Part shown: piece after piece, positions 1 to 7,922 of the stretch
How positions within the stretch are numbered: position 1 is the first letter of the stretch
Layout of the letters: every line of letters starts with the position of its first letter
Assembly (NCBI GenBank): GCA_963780135.1
Contig: CAWAAR010000003.1
Coordinates: 2,356,001 to 2,420,000, forward strand
Origin: Clostridium_AM sp963780135
GTDB taxonomy: Bacteria; Bacillota; Clostridia; Clostridiales; Clostridiaceae
Length of the DNA: 64,000 nt
Reading direction: 5' to 3'
Made by a program: the position numbers and the translations under genes
Notes under the pieces: generated by a model
The model's database searches: none
The model's input: only the letters and a program-made list of their open reading frames with translations
What the model was told of the DNA's origin: nothing

Positions 1-149
1 TTATAAAACTATATGATTATATAGATGATTCAGGAAAAGTAACAGAGATACTTGTAAGAGAAGGAATTACGGTGAAACAAATTATGCCTATGGGAGAGGA
101 ATTAGAAACATACTTTGCTAAAGTTATAGGAGGAACAGAAAATGTTTAA
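1..149 (+). CDS. ABC transporter ATP-binding protein, C-terminal fragment (window edge)
   Basis: Only the last 48 or so codons are in the window, ending ...YFAKVIGGTENV at the TAA at 147-149. The stretch reads without stops from the window edge. The C-terminal pattern (EELETYFAKVIGG) is what I expect from bacitracin/lantibiotic-type exporter ATPases, where an LExxF motif closes the protein. It overlaps the next gene, an ABC-2 permease, by 8 bp, which supports translational coupling of an ATPase-permease pair. The nucleotide-binding motifs lie upstream of the window, so the assignment rests on the C-terminus and the partner gene. Confidence 0.7.
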   Translation, partial: IKLYDYIDDSGKVTEILVREGITVKQIMPMGEELETYFAKVIGGTENV

Positions 150-885
150 TTTATTAAAAGTGGAATTTTATAAGTTAAAAACTTCTAAAACATTTTATTT
201 TACAGCGTTTTTAAATTTACTTCAAGGTATCATAATTTATGCTTTTTCGGAAAATTTAAAAGCAATGAGTGGAAAAAAATCATTGATATTTATGTTTAAC
301 ATGCAAAGTGCACTGGCACTAGGGATACTAATAGGAGTATTTGCTTCAGATTATATAGTAACAGAGTTTACTTCAGGGTATATTAAAAATTTAATTTCCT
401 ATGGACATAAAAGAATAAGTATTTTTATATCTAAAAGTATAGTTTATTATATAGGGATTATAATTATCAGCTTCATAGCACCAGTAGTAATGACAGTTAT
501 AAATACGGCCATTAATGGATATGGGGAACCAATTAATTTTAACTCTCTAATGTTTTTATTAAGATTAATTTTAATTACATCACTTATATATATAGCTATA
601 GGAAGTATCAGTGTTTTAGCAGCATTCAGCTCTAGGAGTGTTAATATTACTATTATGACAATTGTAATACTAGATTTCATTAATAGAATTTTCAATATAA
701 TTGCTATTCAAAAGCCTTCATTAGAATGGATTTATGATAAGTTTATATTCTCTCAGATTGGTATTGTGTTATCAGATAAATCAGGAAGCCCAGAAATTTT
801 GCAAGCAGTTATTATATCTTTAATAACTATATTATTAACCACAACAATAGGAATTTATGTTTTTAAAAAATCAGATGTTAAATGA
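142..885 (+). CDS. ABC-2 type permease subunit
   Basis: This 247-aa protein has about six hydrophobic segments (roughly residues 17-37, 55-75, 98-125, 140-165, 170-190, 220-242) and no other domain. It looks like the ABC-2 permeases of bacitracin or lantibiotic self-protection exporters, about 240-250 aa long. The sequence after TM2, with DYIVTEFTSGYIKNLISYG, matches the family pattern in which an (E)F..GT(I/L)KN element follows the second helix. The start overlaps the end of the upstream ATPase gene, so both are probably translated together and form one exporter at the cytoplasmic membrane. The substrate cannot be read from the sequence. Confidence 0.8.
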   Translation: MFNLLKVEFYKLKTSKTFYFTAFLNLLQGIIIYAFSENLKAMSGKKSLIFMFNMQSALALGILIGVFASDYIVTEFTSGYIKNLISYGHKRISIFISKSIVYYIGIIIISFIAPVVMTVINTAINGYGEPINFNSLMFLLRLILITSLIYIAIGSISVLAAFSSRSVNITIMTIVILDFINRIFNIIAIQKPSLEWIYDKFIFSQIGIVLSDKSGSPEILQAVIISLITILLTTTIGIYVFKKSDVK

Positions 886-1110
886 AAATTAAGATTAACG
901 GATCAAGTGAGTCTTAGAAGAACTTATCCAGGCACTTAGCAGTGCTTATGCACAGCATAAGAACTCTAACCGACTGAAGTCAAAGAGTTCTAATATCCCC
1001 CACTTGAAGAAAAGCAGATATCCCAAATTCTATGATTTGGTGATAGTCGCTTTCACAGAGTGCGATGGGGGTATTAGCAATGGTAGCAATCGAGCAAACT
1101 TCCACTGACT
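886..1110 (+). mobile_element. Probable IS200/IS605-type relic: tnpB 3' end plus structured right end (omegaRNA-like)
   Basis: This 225-bp stretch is richer in G and C than its surroundings and holds a short open frame ending ...DQVSLRRTYPGT at a TAG (937-939). It is followed by a chain of hairpins: GCACT/AGTGC (932-945), CTTATG/CATAAG (945-961), the 8-bp AGAACTCT/AGAGTTCT (960-967 with 984-991), and CCAAAT/ATTTGG (1023-1040). A long-range pairing joins TAATATCCCCC (991-1001) to GGGGGTATTA (1067-1076). A transposase tail followed by a compact structured element is how TnpB loci of IS605-type elements end, where the transcript acts as guide RNA. No complete tnpB is present. The identification is inference from architecture. 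Confidence 0.5.
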
Positions 1111-1170
1111 TTACTTTGAAATATATTATAAAAAGTAAGGTTGGTGAATTTTTTACGTTTAAACTTATTA

Positions 1171-1218
1171 TAAAAATTTCTTCGCTTTTATGATATACTT
1201 TTTTAGAAGAAATTTTTA
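1171..1218 (+). promoter_or_regulatory. Promoter -10 flanked by a 13-bp inverted repeat (chrB-like gene)
   Basis: TAAAAATTTCTTC (1171-1183) and its exact reverse complement GAAGAAATTTTTA (1206-1218) flank TATACT (1194-1199), a good sigma-A -10 box. A clear -35 is not seen at the right distance. The arrangement resembles an operator that would block the promoter, or a leader hairpin. It lies just upstream of the ChrB-like gene starting at 1245. Confidence 0.45.
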
Positions 1219-1244
1219 GTTAATAGAAAGGATGAATATAATCT

Positions 1245-1784
1245 ATGAATACAAAATTTTTAACTTTTACATATAAAGTTCCAAGCGATCCTTCTAAGAA
1301 TAGAGTATACATTTGGAGAAAAATAAAAGACCTAGGTGCTGTTTATCTGCAACAAGGAGTGGCTTTGTTACCTTATGAGGAAAAACTATTTGATATTTTA
1401 AAAAATCTTCGTGGAGAAGTTAATAACTTAGGTGGAAAATCAACTTTAAGTGAGCTTACCTTTATAAATGAAGAAGATGAGAAAAGTATTATATCAGAAT
1501 TTAAAAAGCAGATAGATGAAGAATATAGTGAATTTGAAGATAACTGTCAAAGACTTATATATGAACTTGATCGTGAAACTGAAAATAGAAAATTTAAGTT
1601 TTCTGAGCTTCAAGAGAATGAAGAAGATTTAAAAAAATTTCAACGGTGGTATGATAAAATCTCTAGTAGAGATTATTTCAGTTCAGAAAGTAAATGTAAC
1701 GCAAAAGAAATGTTCGAAAAAGCAAAAGTAAGATTGCAGGAATATTCACATCAAGTTTATAAAAATGATAAGGGACAACAGTAA
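1245..1784 (+). CDS. ChrB N-terminal-domain protein (chromate resistance regulator-like)
   Basis: This 179-aa soluble protein begins TFTYKVPSDPSKNRVYIWRKIKDLG and continues AVYLQQGVALLP, the signature of the ChrB N-terminal domain (x-PS-x-PS-x-x-R-x-x-W-R-x-LK-x-LGAVYLQ-x-GV-x-x-LP). Full-length ChrB of proteobacteria also has a C-terminal chromate-sensing domain. Here only the N-terminal domain is present, followed by a charged helical tail (residues 90-179). Many Gram-positive bacteria encode this short form. There is no chrA chromate transporter beside it, so a role in chromate resistance should not be assumed; the domain is related to PaaX-like regulators. The ATG at 1245 is preceded by GAAAGG at a suitable distance. 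Confidence 0.75.
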   Translation: MNTKFLTFTYKVPSDPSKNRVYIWRKIKDLGAVYLQQGVALLPYEEKLFDILKNLRGEVNNLGGKSTLSELTFINEEDEKSIISEFKKQIDEEYSEFEDNCQRLIYELDRETENRKFKFSELQENEEDLKKFQRWYDKISSRDYFSSESKCNAKEMFEKAKVRLQEYSHQVYKNDKGQQ

Positions 1785-1921
1785 ACTGTGTTGTGGGAAA
1801 CCAAGTGATATTGTGACTTCTTTGATTTCAATCCAACTTAATATTGAAAAACAAGTTAAAAATTCTTTGTGAAATTAATATACATAAAGAGTTTTTATTT
1901 TTTTGCATTTTAAAAATATAA

Positions 1922-1975
1922 TTGACGTTACATGTAACGAGTGTTACAATAAATATATGTTACATGTAACGTCAA
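1922..1975 (+). promoter_or_regulatory. Sigma-A promoter with paired GTTACATGTAAC operators
   Basis: TTGACG (1922-1927) and TACAAT (1945-1950) are separated by exactly 17 bp and form a strong sigma-A promoter. The perfect palindrome GTTACATGTAAC occurs twice, at 1927-1938 between the -35 and -10, and at 1959-1970 near the start point. The two are arms of a larger 17-bp perfect inverted repeat, TTGACGTTACATGTAAC at 1922-1938 and its complement at 1959-1975. Centre-to-centre distance is 32 bp, three helical turns. This is a typical repressor layout for the methyltransferase, Fur-like and MFS genes downstream. The repressor is not identified. Confidence 0.8.
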
Positions 1976-1998
1976 TAAAATATTAGAGGATGTGTATT

Positions 1999-2628
1999 AT
2001 GGATTTTGATAAAATTGATTTGTATATCAAAGGATTATATGAAAAGAAAGGAGTGATAAATAAAAAAGAATATGTGAGTAAAACACAGTTAAAAGATTTT
2101 ATACCAGTTATTGATGATGATGTTGCAAGATTGTTAAAGTTAATAATTAAAATTACAAAACCAAAGAGAATTTTAGAAATTGGAACTAGTATAGGGTATT
2201 CAACTACATCCATGGCTCAAATTGCAAAAGAATATGGAGGCAAGATAACTACTATTGAATATGATGAAAAAGTAGCAGCTCAGGCTAAAGAAAATTTTAT
2301 TAATGCAGGTCTTGAAGAATATATCGAATTGAAAATTGGAGATGCAAGAGAAATAATTCCTAATATTAAAGATAATTTTGATTTGATATTTCAAGATGTA
2401 GATAAAAAGCTGTATCCAAAACTTTTTGATGCTTGTTTAGAAATTTTAAAAACAGGAGGAATATTAATAGCAGAGGATACTCTCTTTCCTGTATTAGATT
2501 TAGAAGAAAAATGGCATGACTTGATTGGTCCTATTGAGGAATTTAATAAATTGGTTATTAACTCTCCTAAACTTGAAAGTACGCTTATACCTATTGGTGA
2601 TGGACTTATCATTGCTGTTAAAAAGTAA
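1999..2628 (+). CDS. SAM-dependent O-methyltransferase family protein
   Basis: A class I methyltransferase of the O-methyltransferase (YrrM/caffeoyl-CoA O-methyltransferase-like) family, about 209 aa, normal length. Motif I is ILEIGTSIGYSTTSMA, the acidic strand-2 end is ITTIEYDEKV, and the metal-binding region is FDLIFQDVDKKLYP followed by GGILIAEDTLF; the Asp in FQDVDK and the Asp in EDT fit the family's metal ligands. I prefer the ATG at 1999 over the one at 1990 because AGAGG (1985-1989) sits 9 bases before it. It is the first gene behind the palindromic operator promoter and is followed at 39 bp by a Fur-family gene. The substrate is unknown. Confidence 0.8.
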   Translation: MDFDKIDLYIKGLYEKKGVINKKEYVSKTQLKDFIPVIDDDVARLLKLIIKITKPKRILEIGTSIGYSTTSMAQIAKEYGGKITTIEYDEKVAAQAKENFINAGLEEYIELKIGDAREIIPNIKDNFDLIFQDVDKKLYPKLFDACLEILKTGGILIAEDTLFPVLDLEEKWHDLIGPIEEFNKLVINSPKLESTLIPIGDGLIIAVKK

Positions 2629-2667
2629 AAATATTTATGAAAGCTGTAGAAAATATAAGAGGTATTT

Positions 2668-3120
2668 ATGGAGAATTTATTAAAAAAAATAGAAAATGAT
2701 TTAAAAGAAAAAGGTTTTAAATTAACACTACAAAGGCAAAAAATATTAGATGTTATTATTAAGAATCAACATAAACATCTAACTACTGAGGAAATTTATA
2801 TGATCATAGGAAAGGAATATCCTGAAATTGGTCTTGCTACTGTTTACAGGACTATGCAGTTATTGGAGCAAAACAATATAGTTTGTAAATTTGATTTTGA
2901 TGAAGATGGAATTAGATATGAATTCATGGAACCAGATAATGAACATCAACATCCTCATTTTATATGTAAAGAGTGTGGTAAAGTATATCCAATAAAGGAC
3001 GTTATGTTAGATTTAGTCAAAAATCAAATTGTTAAGAAATATAGTTTTAAAATAATTGACTATAGTCTTAAATTTTATGGGATTTGTTTAAACTGTAATA
3101 AGGAACTTTCGGAAAAATAA
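2668..3120 (+). CDS. Fur/PerR-family metal-dependent transcriptional regulator
   Basis: A 150-aa Fur-family protein. The N-terminal winged helix covers about residues 10-85 (KLTLQRQKILDVI, LTTEEIYMII, GLATVYRTMQLL). The dimerisation domain has HQHPHFICKECGKVYPI and ends with CLNC, giving two CxxC zinc-binding pairs; the GIRYEF and FKIIDYSLKFYG segments are closer to Fur than to PerR. The start is set by AGAGG eight bases upstream. It lies between an O-methyltransferase and an MFS transporter in one direction and may autoregulate the palindromic operator upstream, although GTTACATGTAAC is not a classical Fur or PerR box, so another repressor is possible. Confidence 0.85.
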   Translation: MENLLKKIENDLKEKGFKLTLQRQKILDVIIKNQHKHLTTEEIYMIIGKEYPEIGLATVYRTMQLLEQNNIVCKFDFDEDGIRYEFMEPDNEHQHPHFICKECGKVYPIKDVMLDLVKNQIVKKYSFKIIDYSLKFYGICLNCNKELSEK

Positions 3121-3288
3121 ATAGTAAATATGAGTCCTAATTTTGTATATTCAGCTTGAACTTATTAAGTTGTAAAATTGAATTTTTAAGATAATTAATA
3201 GAACATAAAGGAGTTGGCAAGATATTAGGATATAAGAGAGCTTAGCAATTATATTATTTTAATAATTAAAATTTTGGAGGTTTTGAAA

Positions 3289-4485
3289 ATGAATAATGTT
3301 ATTTCAAAAAATATAGATGATACAAAAAGTTATTCGCTAATTACATTAATATTGTTTTGGTCAGGATTAGTTATAATGTCTAGTTTATATGTTACAATTC
3401 CACTAGTTTCAACATTTTCACAAGTTTTTTCAGTAGAGATTTCTAAAGCTGTATGGAGTAGTAGTGGATTTTCACTTTGTTTTGCAATTGGTTGTTTGTG
3501 CCATGGACCATTATCTGACCGCTATGGTCGTAAAAAGGTAATCATTATTGGTTTAAGTGCCTTGACGATTATTTCTTTTCTTTTAGGAACAGTACATAAC
3601 TTAACAACACTTGTTACACTTCGTGGAATACAAGGTGCAGCTGCAGCAACCTTTTCACCTGTAGCTCTTTCGTATGCAGTAGAATTATTTCCGCCTAAAA
3701 AAAGAGTTGTAGCTATTGGATTTATTAGTACAGGATTTTTGATGGCAGGAATAATTGGACAAGTTTTTAGTAGTTTTGTAAATCAACATATAGGATGGAA
3801 CTTTGTATTTTATATTCTTGGACTTATATATTTAATGACTACTTTAATAATGACACTGTTTATACCTAATCTTCCTATAAGCCAGCCTGATACTAATATT
3901 TCAAAGGTATTTAAACAAATGAAAAATGTATTTAAGATAAAATCATTGAAATATGCATATATTATTGCTGTAGTACTATTGTTATCATTTGTTGGTATGT
4001 ACAGTGCCTTAGGTAATTTTCTAAGTAGTCCTAAATTTAATTTTACTACTCAACAAATATTATATGTGCGTCTTATAGGAATTATAGGAATGGTGATGTC
4101 ACCATATGCAGGAAAGTTGGTTGAAAAATTCAGTATTATATCTGTTCTCAGAGGTTCATTATTACTTTCAATTATAGGACTTGCATTGATAGGAATTAGT
4201 ACAAGCATTTTATTTATGATTATTATGAGTGTGATTTTTGTAATAGGTATTGCAATTACTACTCCAACTTTAATTTCGTTAATTGGTATGCTTGGAGGAA
4301 AAGCAAGAGGTTCAGCAGTTTCTATGTATACTTTTATACTGTTTTTAGGTGCTAGTATTGGACCAGTTTTAACTATACACTTACTTAAAACTGGGAGCTA
4401 CACTATTACTTTCACATCTCTTGCAGCTTGTTTAGTGATAGGAATTTTGGCTACATTTTTTATAAATGTAGAGCAAAATGACTAA
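3289..4485 (+). CDS. MFS drug/metabolite efflux transporter
   Basis: An MFS transporter of about 398 aa with 12 predicted membrane helices. Between helices 2 and 3 it has GPLSDRYGRKKVII, the MFS motif A (G-x-x-x-D-R-x-G-R-K/R-x). The family resembles Bcr/CflA and AraJ-type efflux permeases (length about 390-400 aa). I place the start at ATG 3289, with GGAGG at 3276-3280; the upstream in-frame TTG is part of the ribosome binding site region. A 168-bp gap separates it from the Fur-like gene, so it may share the operator-controlled transcript or have its own promoter. The substrate is not evident. Confidence 0.85.
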   Translation: MNNVISKNIDDTKSYSLITLILFWSGLVIMSSLYVTIPLVSTFSQVFSVEISKAVWSSSGFSLCFAIGCLCHGPLSDRYGRKKVIIIGLSALTIISFLLGTVHNLTTLVTLRGIQGAAAATFSPVALSYAVELFPPKKRVVAIGFISTGFLMAGIIGQVFSSFVNQHIGWNFVFYILGLIYLMTTLIMTLFIPNLPISQPDTNISKVFKQMKNVFKIKSLKYAYIIAVVLLLSFVGMYSALGNFLSSPKFNFTTQQILYVRLIGIIGMVMSPYAGKLVEKFSIISVLRGSLLLSIIGLALIGISTSILFMIIMSVIFVIGIAITTPTLISLIGMLGGKARGSAVSMYTFILFLGASIGPVLTIHLLKTGSYTITFTSLAACLVIGILATFFINVEQND

Positions 4486-4581
4486 GAGATAGATATCGTA
4501 AAAATAATTTGTATTTTAAGCAAGATGCGATGTAAGTAGTTAATTCAAATTTCAGTTGTATGCAGTCTACATTATGGTGTT

Positions 4582-4632
4582 GTTTTTATTTTAACTTATA
4601 ATATACCATTACGTATAAGTTAAAATAAAAAC
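4582..4632. terminator. Large perfect inverted repeat, possible terminator of the MFS gene
   Basis: GTTTTTATTTTAACTTATA (4582-4600) and its exact complement (4614-4632) form a 19-bp stem with a 13-nt loop. It is very AT-rich and lies 97 bp after the MFS stop. The arms carry T-rich and A-rich stretches suited to bidirectional termination, but a terminator stem is normally richer in GC, so it could also be the edge of the repeat-rich region that follows. Confidence 0.45.
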
Positions 4633-4689
4633 TAGTTACCGTAAATGTACTTACTTATAATTTAAATTTGCTTTTTACAAATGGATATA

Positions 4690-5310
4690 GTCTTCATTAA
4701 AAGGCTGATAAGCCTTGATACCGTTAGGTTCGGATTTGTATGCATTTAATTATTTTCAAAGGTTCTGATATCAATTCATATAAACTTAGTGGGAGTTTTA
4801 CAGCAGGTAGACATCAACGTGTAGTTATAAGATAAAAATCCCAAGGCGATTAGCTTACTAATTTTCTTGTTCTCGGGGAATTCGCACGATATTACACTGG
4901 AAATTATATAAGTCTAGGTAATTATCATTAATTCTTGTAACTAACCAACAAACACTAGATTTGAAGTAATGAATATCAAGTACAATAAAGTGAGTTTTGA
5001 CTCATACTTAAATAGATTTCTGTAAGAAAAAAACATTAAGGTTAGCCTTAGGAACTTGGGTTCACTGCTTAATTACTTAACAATATAATTTTTTTCAAAG
5101 TTAAAAGGCTAATCGCCTTTGATTTTCTAATGTAAAAACCTTTGAAACTACTCAAAAGTTAAGTGAATTCCAACCTGACGGTTAGGGCTTATCAGCCCTC
5201 TGTGAATAAAAATATATTAATATAAAGTATGTACAGAAAGTTTTCAACCATAGATTAGTCGATTTATCCGATAGCTACCATCCGTAACGCTAATAACGGC
5301 TGATACGCCA
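4690..5310. repeat. Gene-free region with a family of related hairpins and a diverged inverted duplication
   Basis: No convincing ORF lies between 4486 and 5382. The stretch contains at least five short hairpins with a common core: GGCTGATAAGCC (about 4702), GGCGATTAGC (about 4853), GGCTAATCGCC (about 5107), GGGCTTATCAGCCC (about 5185) and GGCTGATACGCC (about 5298). A unit read on the plus strand from about 4700 (hairpin, then ACCGTTAGGTT, then TTTCAAAGGTT, then AAGGCGATTAGC) is echoed on the minus strand from about 5205 to 5100 in the same order. This suggests two diverged, oppositely oriented copies of a structured element. Its identity is unknown; a decayed mobile element or a non-coding RNA are both possible. 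Confidence 0.5.
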
Positions 5311-5382
5311 CTGAACCCTATTTTCATTGCCACTTTGCTTCGCATAATTTTTAAAATTCGTATTAACGATTTAGATGTTATT

Positions 5383-6075
5383 TTATCTTAAAGCGAATTC
5401 AACTGCAGAAACAGCATGTATTGTTGTTGTATCAAAAACAGGAATATCAACATCTTCTTGTTTTATAAGTAAAGGTATTTCTGTACAACCAAGTACTACT
5501 CCTTCAGCACCGCTTAGTTGTAAATCTTTTATTATCCTTTTATATTTTTCTTTTGAAGATTCATTTATTATGCCTTTACATAGTTCATTATATATAATTT
5601 CATGAATTATATTTCTGTCAGCTTCATTTGGAATGATTACGTCAATGTTAAAAGTCACATTTAAGACTTTTTTATAAAAATCTTGTTCCATAGTAAACTT
5701 TGTCCCAAGCAATGCAACCTTTTTTAGTCCTTTTTCAATTATTTTTTCACCAGTTGCTTCAGCTATATGTAAAACCTTTATTCCTACTCTACTTTCTATA
5801 GCATTTGCCATTTTATGCATTGTATTGGTACATATTACAATAAAATCTGCACCTGCATCTTTAAGCTTTTTAGAAATATTGACCATAATGTCAGTTAACT
5901 CTTCCCATTTATTTTCATGCTGCAATACTTCTATTTTTTCGAAGTCTACTGAATACATTAAGCATTCAGCAGAATGAAGTCCTCCTAATTTTAATTGAGT
6001 AGCTTCATTTATAATCTTATAATAATCAAGGGATGATTCAAAGCTCATTCCACCTATTAAACCTATTTTTTTCAA
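5383..6075 (-). CDS. Aspartate/glutamate racemase family protein
   Basis: A 230-aa cofactor-independent amino acid racemase of the Asp/Glu racemase family, YgeA-like. The N-terminus MKKIGLIGGMSFESSLDYYK is the family hallmark. The two catalytic cysteines are in VICTNTMH (about residue 82) and VLGCTEIPLLI (about residue 196), giving the two-base Cys/Cys mechanism. AAGGAG precedes the start at a normal distance. It is 15 bp downstream of a MocR-type regulator on the same strand, so the two are one operon and the regulator may respond to the D- or L-amino acid produced. Substrate specificity (aspartate, glutamate or other) cannot be read reliably. Confidence 0.88.
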   Translation of the reverse strand: MKKIGLIGGMSFESSLDYYKIINEATQLKLGGLHSAECLMYSVDFEKIEVLQHENKWEELTDIMVNISKKLKDAGADFIVICTNTMHKMANAIESRVGIKVLHIAEATGEKIIEKGLKKVALLGTKFTMEQDFYKKVLNVTFNIDVIIPNEADRNIIHEIIYNELCKGIINESSKEKYKRIIKDLQLSGAEGVVLGCTEIPLLIKQEDVDIPVFDTTTIHAVSAVEFALR

Positions 6076-6090
6076 CTAAAGCATCTCCTT

Positions 6091-7572
6091 TTAAAGTTCA
6101 ATTATTTCATCTAAACTATTCCTTAATCGTTTTATACCTGTAATTATTTCCTCATTTTTAGGATAAGTAAAGTTTAATCTAATAAAGTTACTTTTTTCTT
6201 CATTTTTAGCATAAAAGAAATTTCCAGGAATATAATTCACTTCATTCTTTATTGATTTTTTTAATAATAAATTTAAATCAATATTATCTGAAAACTTACA
6301 CCACAAATAAAAGCCTCCTTGTGGTTTGTAAAACTCTAAATTATTAAAGTTTTTTTCTAGTTCTTTAATCATTAAGTTTCTTTTTAAAAGATATTCTTTT
6401 CTTATTTTTTTAATATGTTTTTCATAATAACCTTGTTTTAAAAATTCACATACTATATGTTGACTTAGGGTATTTACATGTAAATCAGTTAATTGTTTAA
6501 ATAAACTTAATTTATTAATTACTCTTTCTGGTGCAACTATAAAGCCTACTCTTAAGCCTAATGAAATAACCTTTGAAAATGTGCTTAAATAAACAACATA
6601 ATTATTTTTATCTAATGCTTTTAAAGGTGGTAAATCCTCTCCTTCATATCTTATTTCACCATAAGGATCATCTTCAATTATAGGAATACCATACTTTTCA
6701 ACAATGCTAATAAGTTCATATCTTCTTTCTAAACTCATGGTAATTCCAGTTGGATTTTGAAAGTTTGGGATACTATAAATAAACTTAGGCTTTAATTTAT
6801 TTATTAAGTGTTCTAATACATCAACTCTAATTCCATATTCATCAATAGGCACACCTACAACTTTAGCTCCCAATGCCTGAAATAATTGAATGGCTCCAAA
6901 AAATGTAGGTTCTTCTACCAAAATTACGTCATTAGAATTTACAAAAGTTCTTACAATCAAGTCTAAACCCTGTTGAGAGCCTGATGTAACCATTATATTA
7001 TTAGGTGATATTCTAACTTCTCTATTTAACATTAATTTTTTGATCTCTTTTTTTAATTCTTTGTTTCCTGATACAGGACTGTGCAAAAACATATTTTCTA
7101 ATTCATTTTTCAATAAGTTAGTTTGAATTTTTTGAAACTCATCTTTTGGAAATAAATCGGGTGATGGAATACCACCAGCAAAAGAAATTGTGTTATTAGT
7201 GCCAATATTCATTATTCCACTAATAACATCATCATAATTATTTTTCGAACTCTCACTGTATATTTCATCCCAAAATAAAAACTTCTTAAATCTATTTGAT
7301 TTATCACTTAATGTATCTTCATTGCAGAAAACAACATAGGTTCCTCTTCCAATATGGGAATCAATAAGACTTTCTGCTTTAAGCTCTTCATAAGCTTTAA
7401 TAACTGTACTTCTGTTAACATCTAATATCTTTGCTAGTTCCCGTTCAGAGGGTAGTACATAATCTAAGGGAATACTCTTAGAATAAATCATATCCCTTAT
7501 TTGATTTTTAATCTGAATGTATAAAGCAACTTTACTGTTTCTTTTAATATTAATTCTCATATAATCACTCAC
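6091..7572 (-). CDS. MocR/PdxR-like GntR regulator with aminotransferase domain
   Basis: A 493-aa MocR-family protein. The N-terminal winged helix (about residues 12-80: ALYIQIKNQIRDMI, LPSERELAKILDVNRSTVIKAYEEL, GRGTYVV) is GntR-type. A fold-type I aminotransferase domain (about 125-490) follows, with NPTG (273-276), the DDPYGE segment and the PLP-lysine in STFSKVISLGLR (Lys334). Such proteins bind PLP as effector and often regulate vitamin B6, GABA or D-amino acid genes. Here it precedes an amino acid racemase by 15 bp. The start is uncertain: GTG at 7572, or ATG at 7560 giving MRINIKRNSK; neither has a strong Shine-Dalgarno. Confidence 0.9.
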   Translation of the reverse strand: MSDYMRINIKRNSKVALYIQIKNQIRDMIYSKSIPLDYVLPSERELAKILDVNRSTVIKAYEELKAESLIDSHIGRGTYVVFCNEDTLSDKSNRFKKFLFWDEIYSESSKNNYDDVISGIMNIGTNNTISFAGGIPSPDLFPKDEFQKIQTNLLKNELENMFLHSPVSGNKELKKEIKKLMLNREVRISPNNIMVTSGSQQGLDLIVRTFVNSNDVILVEEPTFFGAIQLFQALGAKVVGVPIDEYGIRVDVLEHLINKLKPKFIYSIPNFQNPTGITMSLERRYELISIVEKYGIPIIEDDPYGEIRYEGEDLPPLKALDKNNYVVYLSTFSKVISLGLRVGFIVAPERVINKLSLFKQLTDLHVNTLSQHIVCEFLKQGYYEKHIKKIRKEYLLKRNLMIKELEKNFNNLEFYKPQGGFYLWCKFSDNIDLNLLLKKSIKNEVNYIPGNFFYAKNEEKSNFIRLNFTYPKNEEIITGIKRLRNSLDEIIEL

Positions 7573-7886
7573 TTAGCTAAGTTTGTTATTAGTTCTATTA
7601 TACCAATTTAACTATACTTAAAAACCTCCAATTTAACATTTTTTAATACCATCCACTTTATTTATCAAATCCCAAATTGTTCTGTAAATATTAAAAAGGT
7701 TATTAGTATTGCAGTAATTTTTGATAGTAGATTTAAAAAGAATAGAAATAAGAATATGAAGGGGATAGAGATTTATTCTCAAAAATAAAATTATAAGTCA
7801 AAACACAATGAAAAAAGTTTAAAGAATTGAATATATCAAGATGTTTTTGATAATATTGTTAAGTAAGAAATTGAAGTATAACTAGA

Positions 7887-7914
7887 TTAAGGTGGAGATT
7901 AAACTCCACCTTAA
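7887..7914 (-). terminator. Hairpin after the nitroreductase gene
   Basis: TTAAGGTGGAG (7887-7897) pairs perfectly with CTCCACCTTAA (7904-7914) around a 6-nt loop, only 8 bp past the nitroreductase stop. The U tract is weak, so it may act as a terminator or an mRNA 3'-end stabiliser. The rest of 7573-7886 holds nothing recognisable; it must contain the promoter of the MocR gene. Confidence 0.65.
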
Positions 7915-7922
7915 CTTAAGAA

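Noticed and set aside
4486..5382. Group I intron or IStron (GGATATAGTC near 4682 resembles the intron S element)
   Set aside because: No matching P, Q and R elements could be placed in the right order and no associated ORF is present.
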